Shown: positions 35,821 through 46,847 of the stretch, in pieces
Layout: every line of letters starts with the position of its first letter
How positions within the stretch are numbered: the first letter of the stretch is position 1
Assembly (NCBI RefSeq): GCF_003634635.1
Contig: NZ_RBJB01000002.1
Span: 1,116,001-1,180,000, forward strand
Reading direction: 5' to 3'
From: Marinobacter nauticus
GTDB taxonomy: Bacteria > Pseudomonadota > Gammaproteobacteria > Pseudomonadales > Oleiphilaceae
Length of the DNA: 64,000 bases
Position numbers and translations under genes: made by a program
Notes under the pieces: generated by a model
What the model saw: only the letters and a program-made list of their open reading frames with translations
What the model was told of the DNA's origin: nothing
Database searches by the model: none

Positions 35821-36429
35821 TCAGAACCAGCGGGGCACCCGTTTGCAATAGGCCTCGTACTGTTCATCAAAACGCCTGGCCAGGGCTTTCTCTTCCTCCC
35901 TGGCCTGGCGCATGATCACCAGCACGCCAGTCACCAGGCACACCAGCGAAAACGCGCTGGGCAACGCCAGAAAGAACCCCAACTGCCCCGTCATCACCGC
36001 CAGAAACAGCGGGTTCCGGCTGCGACCAAAAGGCCCCTCGGTCAGCAAATGGCCACTGCCATGGTGGTCATCAATGCCGGAACGCCAGTCCTCATGCATG
36101 TAGGCCTGCAGATAGTTCACGGCTGTGTAGGAAACCAGCAGAAGCACAGCCCCGGCCAGTAACACCGGCCAGTGGTACAGCAGGGGGAAAACGCCCAACC
36201 AGGCGTCCAGATCAACCCAGATCCTGGCCAGGCAAACCAGCAGAATCGCAGCCCGGAACAGGTTAAAGGTGTGGCGATGCCACCAGGTAGCCGTACCGGC
36301 CCTGCCATAATTGATGTGAGAGAAGCCCAATCGTGAATACAGGCCGAGCGTACGGGCCGCAAACTGCAGGCCAATCATCAGGAAAAAAACGCCGAGAAAA
36401 ACCCGGACAGCAGGCTCGATCAGATCCAT
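35821..36429 (-). CDS. isoprenylcysteine methyltransferase/PEMT-like membrane protein
   Basis: A 202-residue integral membrane protein with about five hydrophobic segments. The C-terminal signature of isoprenylcysteine carboxyl methyltransferase and phospholipid methyltransferase families is present: GPFGRSRNPLFLAVM, then EEEKALARRFDEQYEAYCKRVPRWF. These enzymes use S-adenosylmethionine at the membrane face; the acceptor here is unknown. It is convergent with djlA (gap nine bases). The 188-base gap upstream of the next gene shows no clear feature. Confidence 0.8.
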   Translation of the reverse strand: MDLIEPAVRVFLGVFFLMIGLQFAARTLGLYSRLGFSHINYGRAGTATWWHRHTFNLFRAAILLVCLARIWVDLDAWLGVFPLLYHWPVLLAGAVLLLVSYTAVNYLQAYMHEDWRSGIDDHHGSGHLLTEGPFGRSRNPLFLAVMTGQLGFFLALPSAFSLVCLVTGVLVIMRQAREEEKALARRFDEQYEAYCKRVPRWF

Positions 36430-36617
36430 TATTCATTCTGGTTCAGTAGGTTGGCAAACAGCTTACTGTGCTTGAGGCTGCATTGAAAGAGACACCGATC
36501 AATCCTTTGCTGCCATATTTTGCACCCATTTTGTGACGCCATACCTGAAATGACATATCGTCACGTTTAAGCCTGGGTTATGTTAGTAAGCCTCTGTTTT
36601 TGCTTTCAGGAGCCGCC

Positions 36618-38063
36618 ATGAATCAGCCACCCAGTACCCGCTTCCATTGTTTCCGCAACGACGCGATGGCCGACAACGACGCTACCGCACTTGCTGAACG
36701 GATTCGTTCAGGCGAGGTTTCGGCGCAGGAAGTGACGGCGGCGGCGATTGAGCGGGCACAGCTCGCGGCGCCGGTGATCAATGGTGTGGTGGCCGAACGT
36801 TATCAGCCAGCGCTGACACAGAGCCAGCGACCGGGCGCCCAGACTGGCCCCTTTGCCGGTGTGCCTACCTATATCAAGGACAACACGGACGTTGAGGGTT
36901 TGCCCACCGGGCACGGCTCACAGGCTGTCACGCCCCGGGTGGCGAAAAGAACCAGCCCTTTTGCCGAACAGATGCTGGCCCAGGGCTTTATTTGCCTGGG
37001 CAAGTCCACACTGCCGGAATTCGGTTTTAACGCCTCAACTGAGCCCTCCCAGGGAGACCCGACACGCAACCCATGGAACCTGGACCATTCGTGTGGCGCT
37101 TCCTCCGGCGGTGCTGCCGCCCTGGTCGCAGCCGGCGTGGTGCCCATCGCCCACGCCAATGACGGTGGCGGCTCTATCCGCATACCGGCTGCCTGTTGCG
37201 GGCTGGTAGGGCTGAAACCTACACGAGGCCGAGTGGTGGATAACGATGCCGCCCGGGATTTGCCCGTCAACATCATCAGTGATGGTGTCGTCACGCGTTC
37301 AGTGCGCGATACCGCCGGCTTCCTGGCGTACGCCGAGTCCTGGTTCAGGAACCGGAAACTACCCGCCATCGGGCATGTGCAGGGCCCCTCTGGCCGACAG
37401 TTGCGCATTGGCCTGGTGCTGGACTCCATCAACGGCCACCCCACCGACCCGGAAACCCGGCAAACCGTGGAGCAGACGGCCCGCTACCTGGAAAAGCTGG
37501 GGCACATTATCGAGCCCATGGATGTGCCGGTCGCCAGCTCATTTCCGGATGACTTTGCGCTTTACTGGGGGATGCTCGCGTTCGGTGTAAAAGCCCGCGG
37601 TAAGAAGCTCTATCACCCGGATTTCGACAAATCCCGAGTGGACGGTCTGACCAATGGCCTGGACAAAATGTTCCGCCGCCAGTTCTGGCGCCTGCCCGCT
37701 GTCATCTGGCGGCTGAAACGCTCCTGGCACGACTATCAGAGGCACATGAATGATTATGACGCGGTGCTGACCCCCGTCCTGGGACATACCACACCGCCGC
37801 TGGGCCATCTAAGCCCCGGCGTACCTTTCGATACCCTGTTCGAACGTCTGACCCGCTATGTGAGTTTTACGCCGCTGGCCAACGCCACTGGTGCTCCGGC
37901 TATCGCCTTACCTATGGGGGAAAGCAGTCAGCACCTGCCTATTTCGGTGCAGTTTATGGGTCGGCATGGCGATGAGCGCACGCTGCTCGAGATTGCCTAC
38001 GCGCTGGAAGCCAACCACCCCTGGCCAACCCTTAACCAGGCAGCCCGGTCAAATCAGGCCTGA
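36618..38063 (+). CDS. amidase (amidase signature family)
   Basis: A 481-residue serine amidase of the GatA/fatty-acid amide hydrolase superfamily, which hydrolyses a carboxamide. The catalytic Lys is in PTYIKDNTDVEG, the cis-Ser in CGASSGGAAALVAAG, and the nucleophile Ser in GGGSIRIPAACCGLVGLKPTRGR. AGGAG lies six bases before the ATG at 36618; the frame is open from a TTG at 36600. No gatB or gatC is nearby, so it is a catabolic or housekeeping amidase, not the tRNA amidotransferase. The 3' end overlaps the convergent diguanylate cyclase gene by ten bases. Confidence 0.92.
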   Translation: MNQPPSTRFHCFRNDAMADNDATALAERIRSGEVSAQEVTAAAIERAQLAAPVINGVVAERYQPALTQSQRPGAQTGPFAGVPTYIKDNTDVEGLPTGHGSQAVTPRVAKRTSPFAEQMLAQGFICLGKSTLPEFGFNASTEPSQGDPTRNPWNLDHSCGASSGGAAALVAAGVVPIAHANDGGGSIRIPAACCGLVGLKPTRGRVVDNDAARDLPVNIISDGVVTRSVRDTAGFLAYAESWFRNRKLPAIGHVQGPSGRQLRIGLVLDSINGHPTDPETRQTVEQTARYLEKLGHIIEPMDVPVASSFPDDFALYWGMLAFGVKARGKKLYHPDFDKSRVDGLTNGLDKMFRRQFWRLPAVIWRLKRSWHDYQRHMNDYDAVLTPVLGHTTPPLGHLSPGVPFDTLFERLTRYVSFTPLANATGAPAIALPMGESSQHLPISVQFMGRHGDERTLLEIAYALEANHPWPTLNQAARSNQA

Positions 38064-39928
38064 CAGACTGCGTGGTCCCGCCCGGCCTGGGTATTTGCAA
38101 CTACCCGGTTACGACCCTCCGCCTTGGCCTGGTAAAGCGCGTCATCGGCGCAGGCAAACAACGCTTTGGTGGCGTCCGCCCGGGCCGGCGCGCAGCTGCA
38201 AACACCAATACTGACGGTGAGATGAAGTACCTGATCCGAGACCCGGAAAGCTGTTTTCTGAATCTCCTCGCGGATTCTCTCGGCGACCCGAACAGCTCCG
38301 GCTTCCGGGGTGTCCGGCAACAGGACGACAAACTCCTCGCCGCCATACCGGGCGGCCAGATCCTGCGGCCGGGTGACGTGCCGTTTGATGCAGTCGGCGA
38401 CCATTTTCAGGCAGTCATCGCCCACCAGATGGCCGTAGGTATCGTTAAAGCTCTTGAAGTGATCAATATCTACCACCAGCAGCGACAGCGTCTCCTCAAA
38501 CCGATAGGCATGGACCACGTCAGCCTGAAACCTTTTGTCAAAGTGCCCCCGGTTTTTGAGTCCGGTAAGGGGATCCGTCGCACTCAGTTCCAGTAGTTGT
38601 TCGTTCAGGGATTCCAGGTCACGGGTCCGCTCCTGCACCCTCTCCTCCAACAGGGCATTAGCCTCTTGCTGAACACGCAACGATTTTTCCTGGGCCAGTC
38701 GAGCTTTGCGTTCCTCACGCAATAACTTCTGCTGGGCCGCAAACGACTTCTTCTTCTCCCGGTTCAGCCTGTCAGCCAGCGCAAGTGATAACAGAATCAC
38801 ACCAAGGGCCGAGCCAACCTGAGTGGCATTCTCAGTCAGCAGGTTCCTGGGTAGCATGGTAAATTTGCTCAGCGCCAATACGATGCCCCCGAACAGCATA
38901 AACACCCAGGCCACCGTGTAATACCGGGCAGCTGGGTCACGCTTCAGCCAGCGCACCACACTCAGCATAAGCATGGTGGAGCATCCCACAAAGGCAACCA
39001 GAATGGTCGGAAGAATCATCAGCCTGTAGGGAATCAGAAGGCCCGCCAGGGCAAGCAGACCGGCCGTCATGATCATCGCCATCGTCCACCGGTTCAGCCA
39101 CGGGTGGTTTTTTCTTGTCACACTGATGAAGCGAATACTGAAGGCTCCCCCGAACAGCACCACCAGATTCAGGAACACAATAATGGATTGGTCGTTCCAC
39201 CAGGTCGCCTCAGGCCAGAGGTACTGGAACGCCACACCGTGCAGTGACGCCAGGAAAAGTGGCATCGCCGCAATATAGCCAACGTAGTAGAGAAAACTGC
39301 GCTCTCCCACGGCCATGAAGACGAAAAGGTTGTAAAGCATCATCACCAGGACGATGCCGTAGTAGATTCCCTCAAACAGGCTACGGGCCTGTTCGGCCGC
39401 GTAGAAGGCATCCTGCTCCCAGAGCGTCATGGGCACCTGCATAGAGCTGGTGGTGTCCACCCGAAGATAAACCGTTGTGGACGATTCCGGGGGCAGCACC
39501 AGCGGGACAATGAAATTGCGGTGGTGGATCGGCCGATCGTAGAAAGGACGCTTATCCCCAAGGATCAGCGGTTCAAGCAGCTTCCCCCTGACCTCACGGT
39601 AGATCTCAATATGGTCCAGGACGGGATAACCGATCTCCAGAAAATTACTGGCTTCCGATTTCAGCGTGTTGGTGAGCTTTACCCGAAACCAGTAGATATC
39701 GTCGCCATACCCCAGACTGACACTGTCACTGCCGTTTCGGGTCCAGGCCTGGTCCGGAAGGTTCCGTATGTCAGCAACCGATGGCGACCCTGTTTCCTTC
39801 CAGTAATCGACGAACCGTGAAAGCTCAAGGCGTTTGGAAAAGGGCCCCCACTCTCCGGCATCTGCATGGGCAATGGAAGGGAGCACCAAATAAAAGAACA
39901 GCGTCAGGAAGACAAAAAGCCGTGGCAT
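38054..39928 (-). CDS. 7TM-DISM diguanylate cyclase
   Basis: A 624-residue membrane sensor that makes cyclic-di-GMP. It has a signal peptide (PRLFVFLTLFFYLVLPSIAHA), a periplasmic 7TMR-DISM extracellular domain (about 30-175), seven TM helices (about 185-395), a coiled coil (about 400-455) and a C-terminal GGDEF domain. The active site is RYGGEEF, and the inhibitory I-site RPQD lies five residues before it, so product inhibition is expected. The ATG at 39928 was preferred over an in-frame GTG at 39952 because it begins the signal peptide and has GAG upstream. The external ligand is unknown, perhaps a carbohydrate as for other DISMED2 domains. Confidence 0.92.
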   Translation of the reverse strand: MPRLFVFLTLFFYLVLPSIAHADAGEWGPFSKRLELSRFVDYWKETGSPSVADIRNLPDQAWTRNGSDSVSLGYGDDIYWFRVKLTNTLKSEASNFLEIGYPVLDHIEIYREVRGKLLEPLILGDKRPFYDRPIHHRNFIVPLVLPPESSTTVYLRVDTTSSMQVPMTLWEQDAFYAAEQARSLFEGIYYGIVLVMMLYNLFVFMAVGERSFLYYVGYIAAMPLFLASLHGVAFQYLWPEATWWNDQSIIVFLNLVVLFGGAFSIRFISVTRKNHPWLNRWTMAMIMTAGLLALAGLLIPYRLMILPTILVAFVGCSTMLMLSVVRWLKRDPAARYYTVAWVFMLFGGIVLALSKFTMLPRNLLTENATQVGSALGVILLSLALADRLNREKKKSFAAQQKLLREERKARLAQEKSLRVQQEANALLEERVQERTRDLESLNEQLLELSATDPLTGLKNRGHFDKRFQADVVHAYRFEETLSLLVVDIDHFKSFNDTYGHLVGDDCLKMVADCIKRHVTRPQDLAARYGGEEFVVLLPDTPEAGAVRVAERIREEIQKTAFRVSDQVLHLTVSIGVCSCAPARADATKALFACADDALYQAKAEGRNRVVANTQAGRDHAVCQA

Positions 39929-40079
39929 AGCAGTCTCGGGCGTCAAACGCACTTGTTATTTGTTATAAGCTTACGACTGAGTATGCACCAAGGTAGCGAC
40001 AACGTCTGCTGAAAGTACTATTTGTCTCAAATTGACATAAAAAGCTACACAAGTTATTCGATCTGGCTGGCGTCAGCCT

Positions 40080-40808
40080 TTAACCCGTCACCGTATCCTG
40101 TTCAAATATTTCCAGCACAGTTCGGAAGCTCTCCTCGGGAGGGGCAGAGAACCGCAGGACTTCCCCGGTGGCCGGGTGTGAAAGTTCCAGCTCAGTGGCC
40201 GCTAACATCAACCGCCCATAGCCGAACCGTTCAGCAAAATACCGGTTGTGCCGGCCACGCCCGTGATTGGCATCCCCGATAATCGGATGACTAATATGCT
40301 TCATGTGCCGCCGGAGCTGATGTTTCCGGCCGGTTTCGGGCTTCAGCTCCACCAGGCTGTAACGACTGGTGGGGTAACGCTCAATAGAGACCGGCAACTC
40401 CGTGGTGGCGAGGCAACGGTAGCGAGTCAGGGCCGACCGGACGGGCTGTTCTTCTCCCTTCAATCGGCGGTCTTCGGGCTCTTCCCGGAGTGGATGATCG
40501 ATCACGCCCTGTTCCGGCGTCCAGCCTCGAACCAACGCAAGGTAGGTCTTCTTGAATTCGCCCGCCATCATTGCAAGCCCCAGTACCCTCGCCGTTGCCT
40601 GATCCCTGGCGAACAAAACGATGCCAGAGGTCGGCCGATCCAGCCGATGCACCGGATAGACATGCGCTCCGCCGTTCATAGAACGGGCGTACTGCAACGC
40701 GAATTCCGTCTCATGGCGGTCAATCGGGCTGCGATGCATAAGCAACCCGGCCGGTTTGTGAACCACCAGAAGCTGGGAATCACGATAAATTTCTGTGAGC
40801 GGGTTCAT
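40080..40808 (-). CDS. truC: tRNA pseudouridine(65) synthase TruC
   Basis: A 242-residue RluA-family pseudouridine synthase. The catalytic Asp57 lies in PVHRLDRPTSGIVLFAR; EFKKTYLALVRG and ETGRKHQLRRHMKHISHPIIGD are further family motifs. The small size without an S4 domain and the overall sequence fit TruC, which modifies U65 of tRNAs. The preceding gap (39929-40079) shows no clear feature. Confidence 0.9.
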   Translation of the reverse strand: MNPLTEIYRDSQLLVVHKPAGLLMHRSPIDRHETEFALQYARSMNGGAHVYPVHRLDRPTSGIVLFARDQATARVLGLAMMAGEFKKTYLALVRGWTPEQGVIDHPLREEPEDRRLKGEEQPVRSALTRYRCLATTELPVSIERYPTSRYSLVELKPETGRKHQLRRHMKHISHPIIGDANHGRGRHNRYFAERFGYGRLMLAATELELSHPATGEVLRFSAPPEESFRTVLEIFEQDTVTG

Positions 40809-40900
40809 AATATAAAATGTCGGCCGATAAACCAGTCAGGCAGCCCGCCAGAGGCCGCCACGATACTCCATTATCCCTAGCATCTTACAGGACCCCGCCC

Positions 40901-42526
40901 ATGCGCTGGTACAACAAAAGCATCCTTAACCGGATCCTTACCATCATCGTGGTCTCCAACCTTCTGATTGCGATTGTTGCAGGCATTTACTTCAACCGAT
41001 CACTCTCCAGCCAGGATGAATACGAGCACCTGATCAGTGATGAGATTGTCCTGGCCCTGCAAGCGCAAGACATTCTCAGCGATTTCAAGACACAGGTTCA
41101 GGAATGGAAGAACGTCCTGATTCGCGGCGCCGACGATGCCCAGCGCGATAAATACTGGCAACGGTTCCAGAAGACCGAGTCCAGTATCCAACAACAGCTG
41201 GACCAATTGATCCCAAGAATCGCTGATCAGGAAGCCCGCGCGCTGATGGACCGGTTCAGGGCCGCCCATCAACGGATGGGCAAAGCGTACCGGGCGGGAT
41301 ACCAGGATTTCGTGGCCTCGGGGTACGATCATACCGAGGGCGATGAAGCGGTGACCGGGATTGATCGTGAACCCGCGCAACTGATTGAGCAGGCGGCCAA
41401 CAAAATTCGTGACGTGGCCGTCTCCCACTCCGGCGAATTGCGGGACAGCGCAACGGAAACCACCTGGCTGATGGGTGGCTTGCTGCTCGCTGCCATCGTG
41501 ATGGGCACGCTGGCCTGTCTTGGTGTTCTGGTGACATCCGTGGTACGTCCGACCCAGGAGCTGATTGCCAAACTGAGCAGAATTGGTGAGGGCGACCTGA
41601 CAGACCCGGTAACCCTGAAACGCCCGGACGAGCTGGGTCGACTGGCGGACACCGCCCGAACCCTGCACCGGTTCCTGCGGGAAACCGGCGAAATGATGCA
41701 ACACAACGCGTCTCAGCTGGCCGACACCGGAGCGATGATTCGGTCCAACGCCGACGCAGTGTCCTCTCAGTCTGACAAAGCGCACCAACGCATTGACCAG
41801 ATAGCCACGGCGATGAACGAGATGTCAGCCACCGCTCAGGACGTCGCACAGCACGCAAGTTCTGTTGCCAGCCAGGTGGACGAAACCGCCAACCAGACGC
41901 GACACGCCGACGAACAGATCAACCAGGCGGTTGCCAGCATGAATCGATTGACCGATCAGATCCGCAGTTCCGCGGCCACCGTTGCTGAACTGGCCAAAAG
42001 CGGCCAACAGGTCGGCGACGTCATGCGGGTAATCCGGGAAATTGCCGACCAGACCAATCTACTGGCGCTCAACGCCGCAATAGAGGCTGCCAGAGCTGGA
42101 GAAGCCGGGCGGGGGTTTGCGGTCGTTGCCGATGAGGTTCGCAACCTGGCAGCCAAAACTCAGGACGCAACCGTGGAAATAGATGAGATCATTGCCTCCA
42201 TTCAGAATGGCTCCCGGGACGCCACAGAGTACATGCAGGCCTCTGAGGTGGTCGCCAAAGAGAGCAGCGAATCCGTGGATGCAGTACGAACCACACTGGC
42301 AGACATTACCCAGAGGATGATCAAGGTAAACGACGCCACAACGCAGGTGGCCACGGCCGCTGAAGAGCAGACCAGTGTCAGCGAAGACATCAACCGAAAT
42401 GTCACAGAAGTGGCCGAAATATCCGAAGCCATGCACGATGCCGCAGAGCAGAACCTGCGCACGGTTCCGGAGCTCGAGGCTATGGCCCTGAAGGCCCAGG
42501 AATTGGCTGGGCGAATCCGCTACTGA
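40901..42526 (+). CDS. methyl-accepting chemotaxis protein
   Basis: A 541-residue chemoreceptor. TM1 lies at about 10-32, a helical-bundle periplasmic domain at about 35-185, TM2 at about 190-215, then HAMP (about 215-270). The signalling helical hairpin contains the highly conserved tip [38 protein letters not shown]. The ATG at 40901 has AGGA eight bases upstream and starts just before TM1; the frame is open 28 codons further, which would add an unlikely Arg/Pro-rich extension. No che genes are adjacent. The stop overlaps the convergent RND pump gene by seven bases. The ligand is unknown. Confidence 0.93.
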   Translation: MRWYNKSILNRILTIIVVSNLLIAIVAGIYFNRSLSSQDEYEHLISDEIVLALQAQDILSDFKTQVQEWKNVLIRGADDAQRDKYWQRFQKTESSIQQQLDQLIPRIADQEARALMDRFRAAHQRMGKAYRAGYQDFVASGYDHTEGDEAVTGIDREPAQLIEQAANKIRDVAVSHSGELRDSATETTWLMGGLLLAAIVMGTLACLGVLVTSVVRPTQELIAKLSRIGEGDLTDPVTLKRPDELGRLADTARTLHRFLRETGEMMQHNASQLADTGAMIRSNADAVSSQSDKAHQRIDQIATAMNEMSATAQDVAQHASSVASQVDETANQTRHADEQINQAVASMNRLTDQIRSSAATVAELAKSGQQVGDVMRVIREIADQTNLLALNAAIEAARAGEAGRGFAVVADEVRNLAAKTQDATVEIDEIIASIQNGSRDATEYMQASEVVAKESSESVDAVRTTLADITQRMIKVNDATTQVATAAEEQTSVSEDINRNVTEVAEISEAMHDAAEQNLRTVPELEAMALKAQELAGRIRY

Positions 42527-45500
42527 TCACGCTGCGAAACGCGCCGGACCAGCCCCCTGACCCGCTGGCCGGTGCGTTCTCCCAGAACCAGCAAAGCCGG
42601 CGTCAGTAATAGAGTGAGCAGCGTCGCAAAGGCCAGGCCGCCTGCAATGGCGCTGGACAGCTGAGTCCACCACTGAGTGGATGGCGCACCCAGTCCCAAT
42701 GATGGTTCCAGCAGATTCACATTTACCCCCAACACCATGGGGGTAAGCCCAAGGATTGTGGTGATGGCCGTCAGCAACACCGGCCGGAAACGCAGACAAC
42801 CGGTCTCCAGGGCGGCTTCGTAGGCGGCTTTGCCCTCCCGCTTCATCTGGTTGAAGGTATCGATCAGGATGATGTTGTTGTTCACCACAATACCCGCCAG
42901 CGCAATAATGCCCATGCCCACCATCACCACGCCGAAAGACTGACCGGAAAACAGCAAGCCCAGCAGCACTCCGGCGGTGGACAATACAATCGCCGACAGG
43001 ATCAGAAGGGTCTGGTAAAGGGAATTGAACTGAGTCACCAGAATCAGCAACATCAGGCCAACCGCAACCAGAAAAGCGGAGGTCAGGAAGTTGGCGGCCT
43101 GCTGCTGATCCTCGTTTTCGCCGGCAAAGCGCACGCTCACCCCTTCCGGTGGCTCGGGCATCTCAGCCTGCAGGGTCCGCAGCAGCTCGTCCATTCGCCT
43201 GCCCGGCGCAATATCCGATTTGATGGTGATCGTGCGCTGGCCATCAACCCGCACGATTGAGCCGGTCTTGTCGCCTGGCTCCAGGTCCACGAATTCAGAC
43301 AGCGGCACCTGACCGCGGGGGGTGTTCAGTGTCTGGCGCTCCAAGTGGTCCAGCTCCCGCCAGTTGTTGGGCACCCGCACCGCAATGTCCACCTCATCGC
43401 GAACATCTTCCGGCCGGTAGGTGGCCAGCACCAGGCCATTGGTTACCAGCCGAACCGCACTGCCGATGCTCAACACATCAGTACCGAATCGAGCGGCCGC
43501 CTCACGATCCACATTCAGGCGCCACTCGATCCCGGGCAGGCTCCGGTCGTCTTCAATATCGACAAAACCACCGAGTTCGCGCATGCGGTTCTCAATGCTG
43601 TCGACATAACCATCCAGCTGTGTACTGTCCATACTGCTGACCTGCAGCTCGATGGGCTTGCCTTCAGCCGGGCCGCCCTCCTGCTTGCGGAACTCCAGTT
43701 CAATGCCGGCAATGTCGGCCGTACGTTCCCGAAAGTCTTCCAGAATATCCGTGGCCGTGCGGCGGGTGTACCAGTCCGTGAACTGGAACTGCAGAACGCC
43801 GATCACATCCGGCGCCATCTGGGAGCTGGTGGTCACCATGGAGCGCGCATACAGGGCCTTTACCTCCGGCATATTCTGCAGCCGAGACTCCACTTCACGT
43901 ACAATGGCATCCCGTTCCCACACCGACAGATCGCCACGAGCCCGTACCTGAACCTGGGCCGACTCGGGCTCGACACTCGGGAAAAACTCGACGCCATGGT
44001 TAAAGCGCCCATAGGCGGCGTAGATCACAACAATCACCATCAGGGTGCCGAGCAAGGTCAAGCCCGGGCGCTGCAGAAGAGCGGCCAGCACTTGTCGGTA
44101 GCCCCGCATGAAACGCCCTTCACTGGCATCCTGGTGGTGCCGGCGACCGCCGCTCACGCCACCCAAAACCGGGAGAAAGACCAGCGCCATAGCCAGCGAG
44201 GCAATCAGGCAGATCAACACGGTCATCGGCAGGTATTTCATGAACTCGCCCACCACTCCGGGCCAGAACAGCAGCGGCACGAAGACCGCAAGCGTCGTCG
44301 CCGTGGAGGCAATAACCGGCCAGGCCATGCGCGAGGCTGCTTCCACCCAGGCGGCTTTGACCGGCTGCCCGTCCGACAGATTCCGGTCTGCCAGCTCAGA
44401 CACCACAATGGCGCCATCCACCAGCATGCCCGCCACGAGGATCAGGCTGAACAGCACCACGATATTGAGCGTCAGGCCCATGCTCCAGATCACCAGGATG
44501 CCGGTCAGAAACGCCCCGGGGATGGTGAGCCCCACCAGCACAGCTGAGCGTGGGCCCATGGCCGCGATCACCACGATGATTACCAGCACAATGGCAGTCA
44601 GCACGTTGTTGAGCAGATCCGAGAGGATATCGCGCACTTCCTCGGACTGGTCCATGATGAAGCGGATATCGAGGGTCTCCGGCAACCGGGGCCGGGACTC
44701 ATCAATCAGGGTGCGAATATGCTCAATGGTTTCAATAATGTTGGCGCCCGAGCGCTTGGAAACTTCCAGTACCAGGGCTGGCTCCCCGTTGATGCGGGCG
44801 AAGCCGGTCGGGTCTTTGAAGGTGCGCTGCAGCATGGCCACATCACCAAAGGTAACCACAGTGTCGCCGTCCACCTTCACTGGCATCGACATCACATCTT
44901 CGATGGTTTCGATTACTCCCGGCACTTTCAGCGCCATCCGACCATTACCCGTGTCCAGTGAGCCGGCAGCCACCAGCTGGTTGTTCCGGGTAACCAGGGA
45001 GGCCAACTGATCAAAATCGATGCCGTAGCTTTCCAGCACCTGGGGATCCACCACGATCTCCAGCAGATCCTCCCGGTCGCCGCCAATTTCCACCTCCAGC
45101 ACTTCGGGAATGGCTTCGATGGCATCCTGAAGTCGGCGCGCAATGGTAATCAGCTCGCGTTCCGACAGCGGACCGGACAGGCCTACCGACAACACCGGAA
45201 ACAGCGACACGTTGATTTCATTGACCCGGGGTTCGTCGGCTTCCTGGGGTAGCTTGCTGCGGGCGGTATCCACCTTCTCCCGGACATCCTGCAGCGCCTT
45301 GTCCGGATCGAAACCGGCGTCGAATTCAAGCATTACCGAGGCATGGCCTTCTGAGGCGGTACCCCGCATTTCCTTGATGCCTTCCAGCGAGCGCAGCTCC
45401 TGCTCCATGGGCCGGACCAGCAGGCGCTCACCGTCTTCCGGGCTGATGCCTTCAAGCGTCATCGAGACATAGATCATCGGGATGGTGACGTCCGGATTGG

Positions 45501-45609
45501 ATTCCTTGGGAATCGCCTGGTAGGCCGCCATACCGCCCAACAGCAGGAACAGGAACAACAACAGCGTGGTGCGGCTTCGGTCCATGGCCGCGGCAATCAA
45601 TGCTCGCAT
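42520..45609 (-). CDS. RND efflux transporter, permease subunit
   Basis: A 1029-residue inner-membrane proton-driven pump with 12 TM helices and two large periplasmic loops. The proton-relay Asp residues lie in the TM4 region [17 protein letters not shown]. Other landmarks are the N-terminal [39 protein letters not shown] and the repeat-half stretch [25 protein letters not shown]. It starts five bases after the adaptor gene and is surely co-transcribed with it. No outer-membrane factor is encoded here, so it must share a TolC-like channel from elsewhere. Substrates are unknown (drugs, hydrocarbons or lipids are possible). Confidence 0.93.
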   Translation of the reverse strand: MRALIAAAMDRSRTTLLLFLFLLLGGMAAYQAIPKESNPDVTIPMIYVSMTLEGISPEDGERLLVRPMEQELRSLEGIKEMRGTASEGHASVMLEFDAGFDPDKALQDVREKVDTARSKLPQEADEPRVNEINVSLFPVLSVGLSGPLSERELITIARRLQDAIEAIPEVLEVEIGGDREDLLEIVVDPQVLESYGIDFDQLASLVTRNNQLVAAGSLDTGNGRMALKVPGVIETIEDVMSMPVKVDGDTVVTFGDVAMLQRTFKDPTGFARINGEPALVLEVSKRSGANIIETIEHIRTLIDESRPRLPETLDIRFIMDQSEEVRDILSDLLNNVLTAIVLVIIVVIAAMGPRSAVLVGLTIPGAFLTGILVIWSMGLTLNIVVLFSLILVAGMLVDGAIVVSELADRNLSDGQPVKAAWVEAASRMAWPVIASTATTLAVFVPLLFWPGVVGEFMKYLPMTVLICLIASLAMALVFLPVLGGVSGGRRHHQDASEGRFMRGYRQVLAALLQRPGLTLLGTLMVIVVIYAAYGRFNHGVEFFPSVEPESAQVQVRARGDLSVWERDAIVREVESRLQNMPEVKALYARSMVTTSSQMAPDVIGVLQFQFTDWYTRRTATDILEDFRERTADIAGIELEFRKQEGGPAEGKPIELQVSSMDSTQLDGYVDSIENRMRELGGFVDIEDDRSLPGIEWRLNVDREAAARFGTDVLSIGSAVRLVTNGLVLATYRPEDVRDEVDIAVRVPNNWRELDHLERQTLNTPRGQVPLSEFVDLEPGDKTGSIVRVDGQRTITIKSDIAPGRRMDELLRTLQAEMPEPPEGVSVRFAGENEDQQQAANFLTSAFLVAVGLMLLILVTQFNSLYQTLLILSAIVLSTAGVLLGLLFSGQSFGVVMVGMGIIALAGIVVNNNIILIDTFNQMKREGKAAYEAALETGCLRFRPVLLTAITTILGLTPMVLGVNVNLLEPSLGLGAPSTQWWTQLSSAIAGGLAFATLLTLLLTPALLVLGERTGQRVRGLVRRVSQRDQ

Positions 45610-45614
45610 GACGG

Positions 45615-46697
45615 TCAGCCCCGCTGGTCGGAGGTATCAACAGGGCGCACCTGTTCACCCGGCGAGACAAATCCGGCCCCTCGGGTAATCAGGCGAATCT
45701 CAGGCGGCAAGCCGGCAACCCAGGCACCGTCGGTCGAGACGCTTAGCAGCCGCACGGTCTCAAACACCACTCGATTATCGGCATCGACATACTTCACGCC
45801 GGGCCGGCCGTCGTCATCCAGCCCCAGATAAGCCGGCGATATGAAGGTGGCCTGTTGTTCCGGCAGTTGAATACTCAGGCTGGCAGAGCCGCCCGCAGCC
45901 CGCTTCAATTCAGGATTCTCCACCACCACTTCCACCGCAAAACTTCGCGTGTCCGAATTGGCAGCGCTGGCCACAAAACTGACAACGCCGGCCAGCCGGG
46001 AGCCGTCCAGCAGCTGAATATCTACGGCCTGCCCCGGTTGAACCAGCGCCGCCGATTGTTGGGGGATCTGTCCGGTGGCTTTCAGGCGGTCTATCTGTAC
46101 CAGCTCAAACAGGGGCGTTCCCACCTGCACCAGACTGCCCTCATCCACTTCGCGGCGATTCACAATGGTATCAAAAGGCGCTACCGGTTTGAGGTGATTC
46201 AGTGCCAGTTCGGCCGAGGCAAGCTCAGCTCTTGCCGCAGCAAGCTCACTCTGCAGGCGCAGTATTTCGGTTTCGGCGGCCAGATTGCTGGAGCGCAGTT
46301 TCCGGGCGGCGGCCAGGTCTGCTTCCAGTTTGCGAATACTGGCCTGCCAGCGCTGAACCACCGTGTCCCGACCGTCCGTCGACAATGTCGCCAACACCGT
46401 ACCCGCTTTCACCTGTTGCCCCAGCTGAACGTTCAGTTGCTCAACGGTGCCGTCCACCCGGGCACTGACCTGAACCGACTGCCAGGGCTCCAACTGGCCC
46501 TGAAGTTTCAGGGCTGGTTGATAAGCCTGGGCGCTGACCGGTGTTACCTCTACCCGAGTTATGGCTACCTGTTCGGAGGCCGGCTCCTCCGGCGCCTCAT
46601 CACTGGCAACTTTTACCTCACCCGTTGCCATCCAGATAACCAATAACACGATGACCAGAAGGGATAATCCCAGGGAGCTCCATTTTGCTCTTGTCAT
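45615..46697 (-). CDS. RND efflux periplasmic adaptor subunit (MFP)
   Basis: A 360-residue membrane-fusion protein that bridges the RND pump and an outer-membrane channel. An N-terminal membrane anchor (SSLGLSLLVIVLLVIWMATG), a lipoyl-like half-domain (LEPWQSVQVSARVDGTVEQLNVQLGQQVKAGTVLATL), an alpha-helical hairpin (about 120-170), the second lipoyl half and a beta-barrel domain are seen in order. The ATG at 46697 begins just before the anchor; the frame is open 17 codons further. Its promoter region is shared with the divergent ilv leader. Confidence 0.92.
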   Translation of the reverse strand: MTRAKWSSLGLSLLVIVLLVIWMATGEVKVASDEAPEEPASEQVAITRVEVTPVSAQAYQPALKLQGQLEPWQSVQVSARVDGTVEQLNVQLGQQVKAGTVLATLSTDGRDTVVQRWQASIRKLEADLAAARKLRSSNLAAETEILRLQSELAAARAELASAELALNHLKPVAPFDTIVNRREVDEGSLVQVGTPLFELVQIDRLKATGQIPQQSAALVQPGQAVDIQLLDGSRLAGVVSFVASAANSDTRSFAVEVVVENPELKRAAGGSASLSIQLPEQQATFISPAYLGLDDDGRPGVKYVDADNRVVFETVRLLSVSTDGAWVAGLPPEIRLITRGAGFVSPGEQVRPVDTSDQRG

Positions 46698-46773
46698 GCA
46701 CCACTCGCCGTGAACAGATTCGGTTTGAGAAAGCGGAAAAACCGGCACCGGTTGAATTTCCGGAAATAAGCCC

Positions 46774-46802
46774 TTGCATCCGCCTGAAAACGTGGGTTAG
46801 AT
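46774..46802 (+). promoter_or_regulatory. predicted sigma-70 promoter of the ilv operon
   Basis: TTGCAT (46774-46779) and TTAGAT (46797-46802) are 17 bases apart and would start transcription near 46809, about 40 bases before the leader peptide ATG. The rest of the 46698-46847 gap holds no other feature I can name. Confidence 0.5.
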
Positions 46803-46847
46803 TCTACACACATTGTTCAACTCTATTCAGAGCAGATTGTCGATTCC

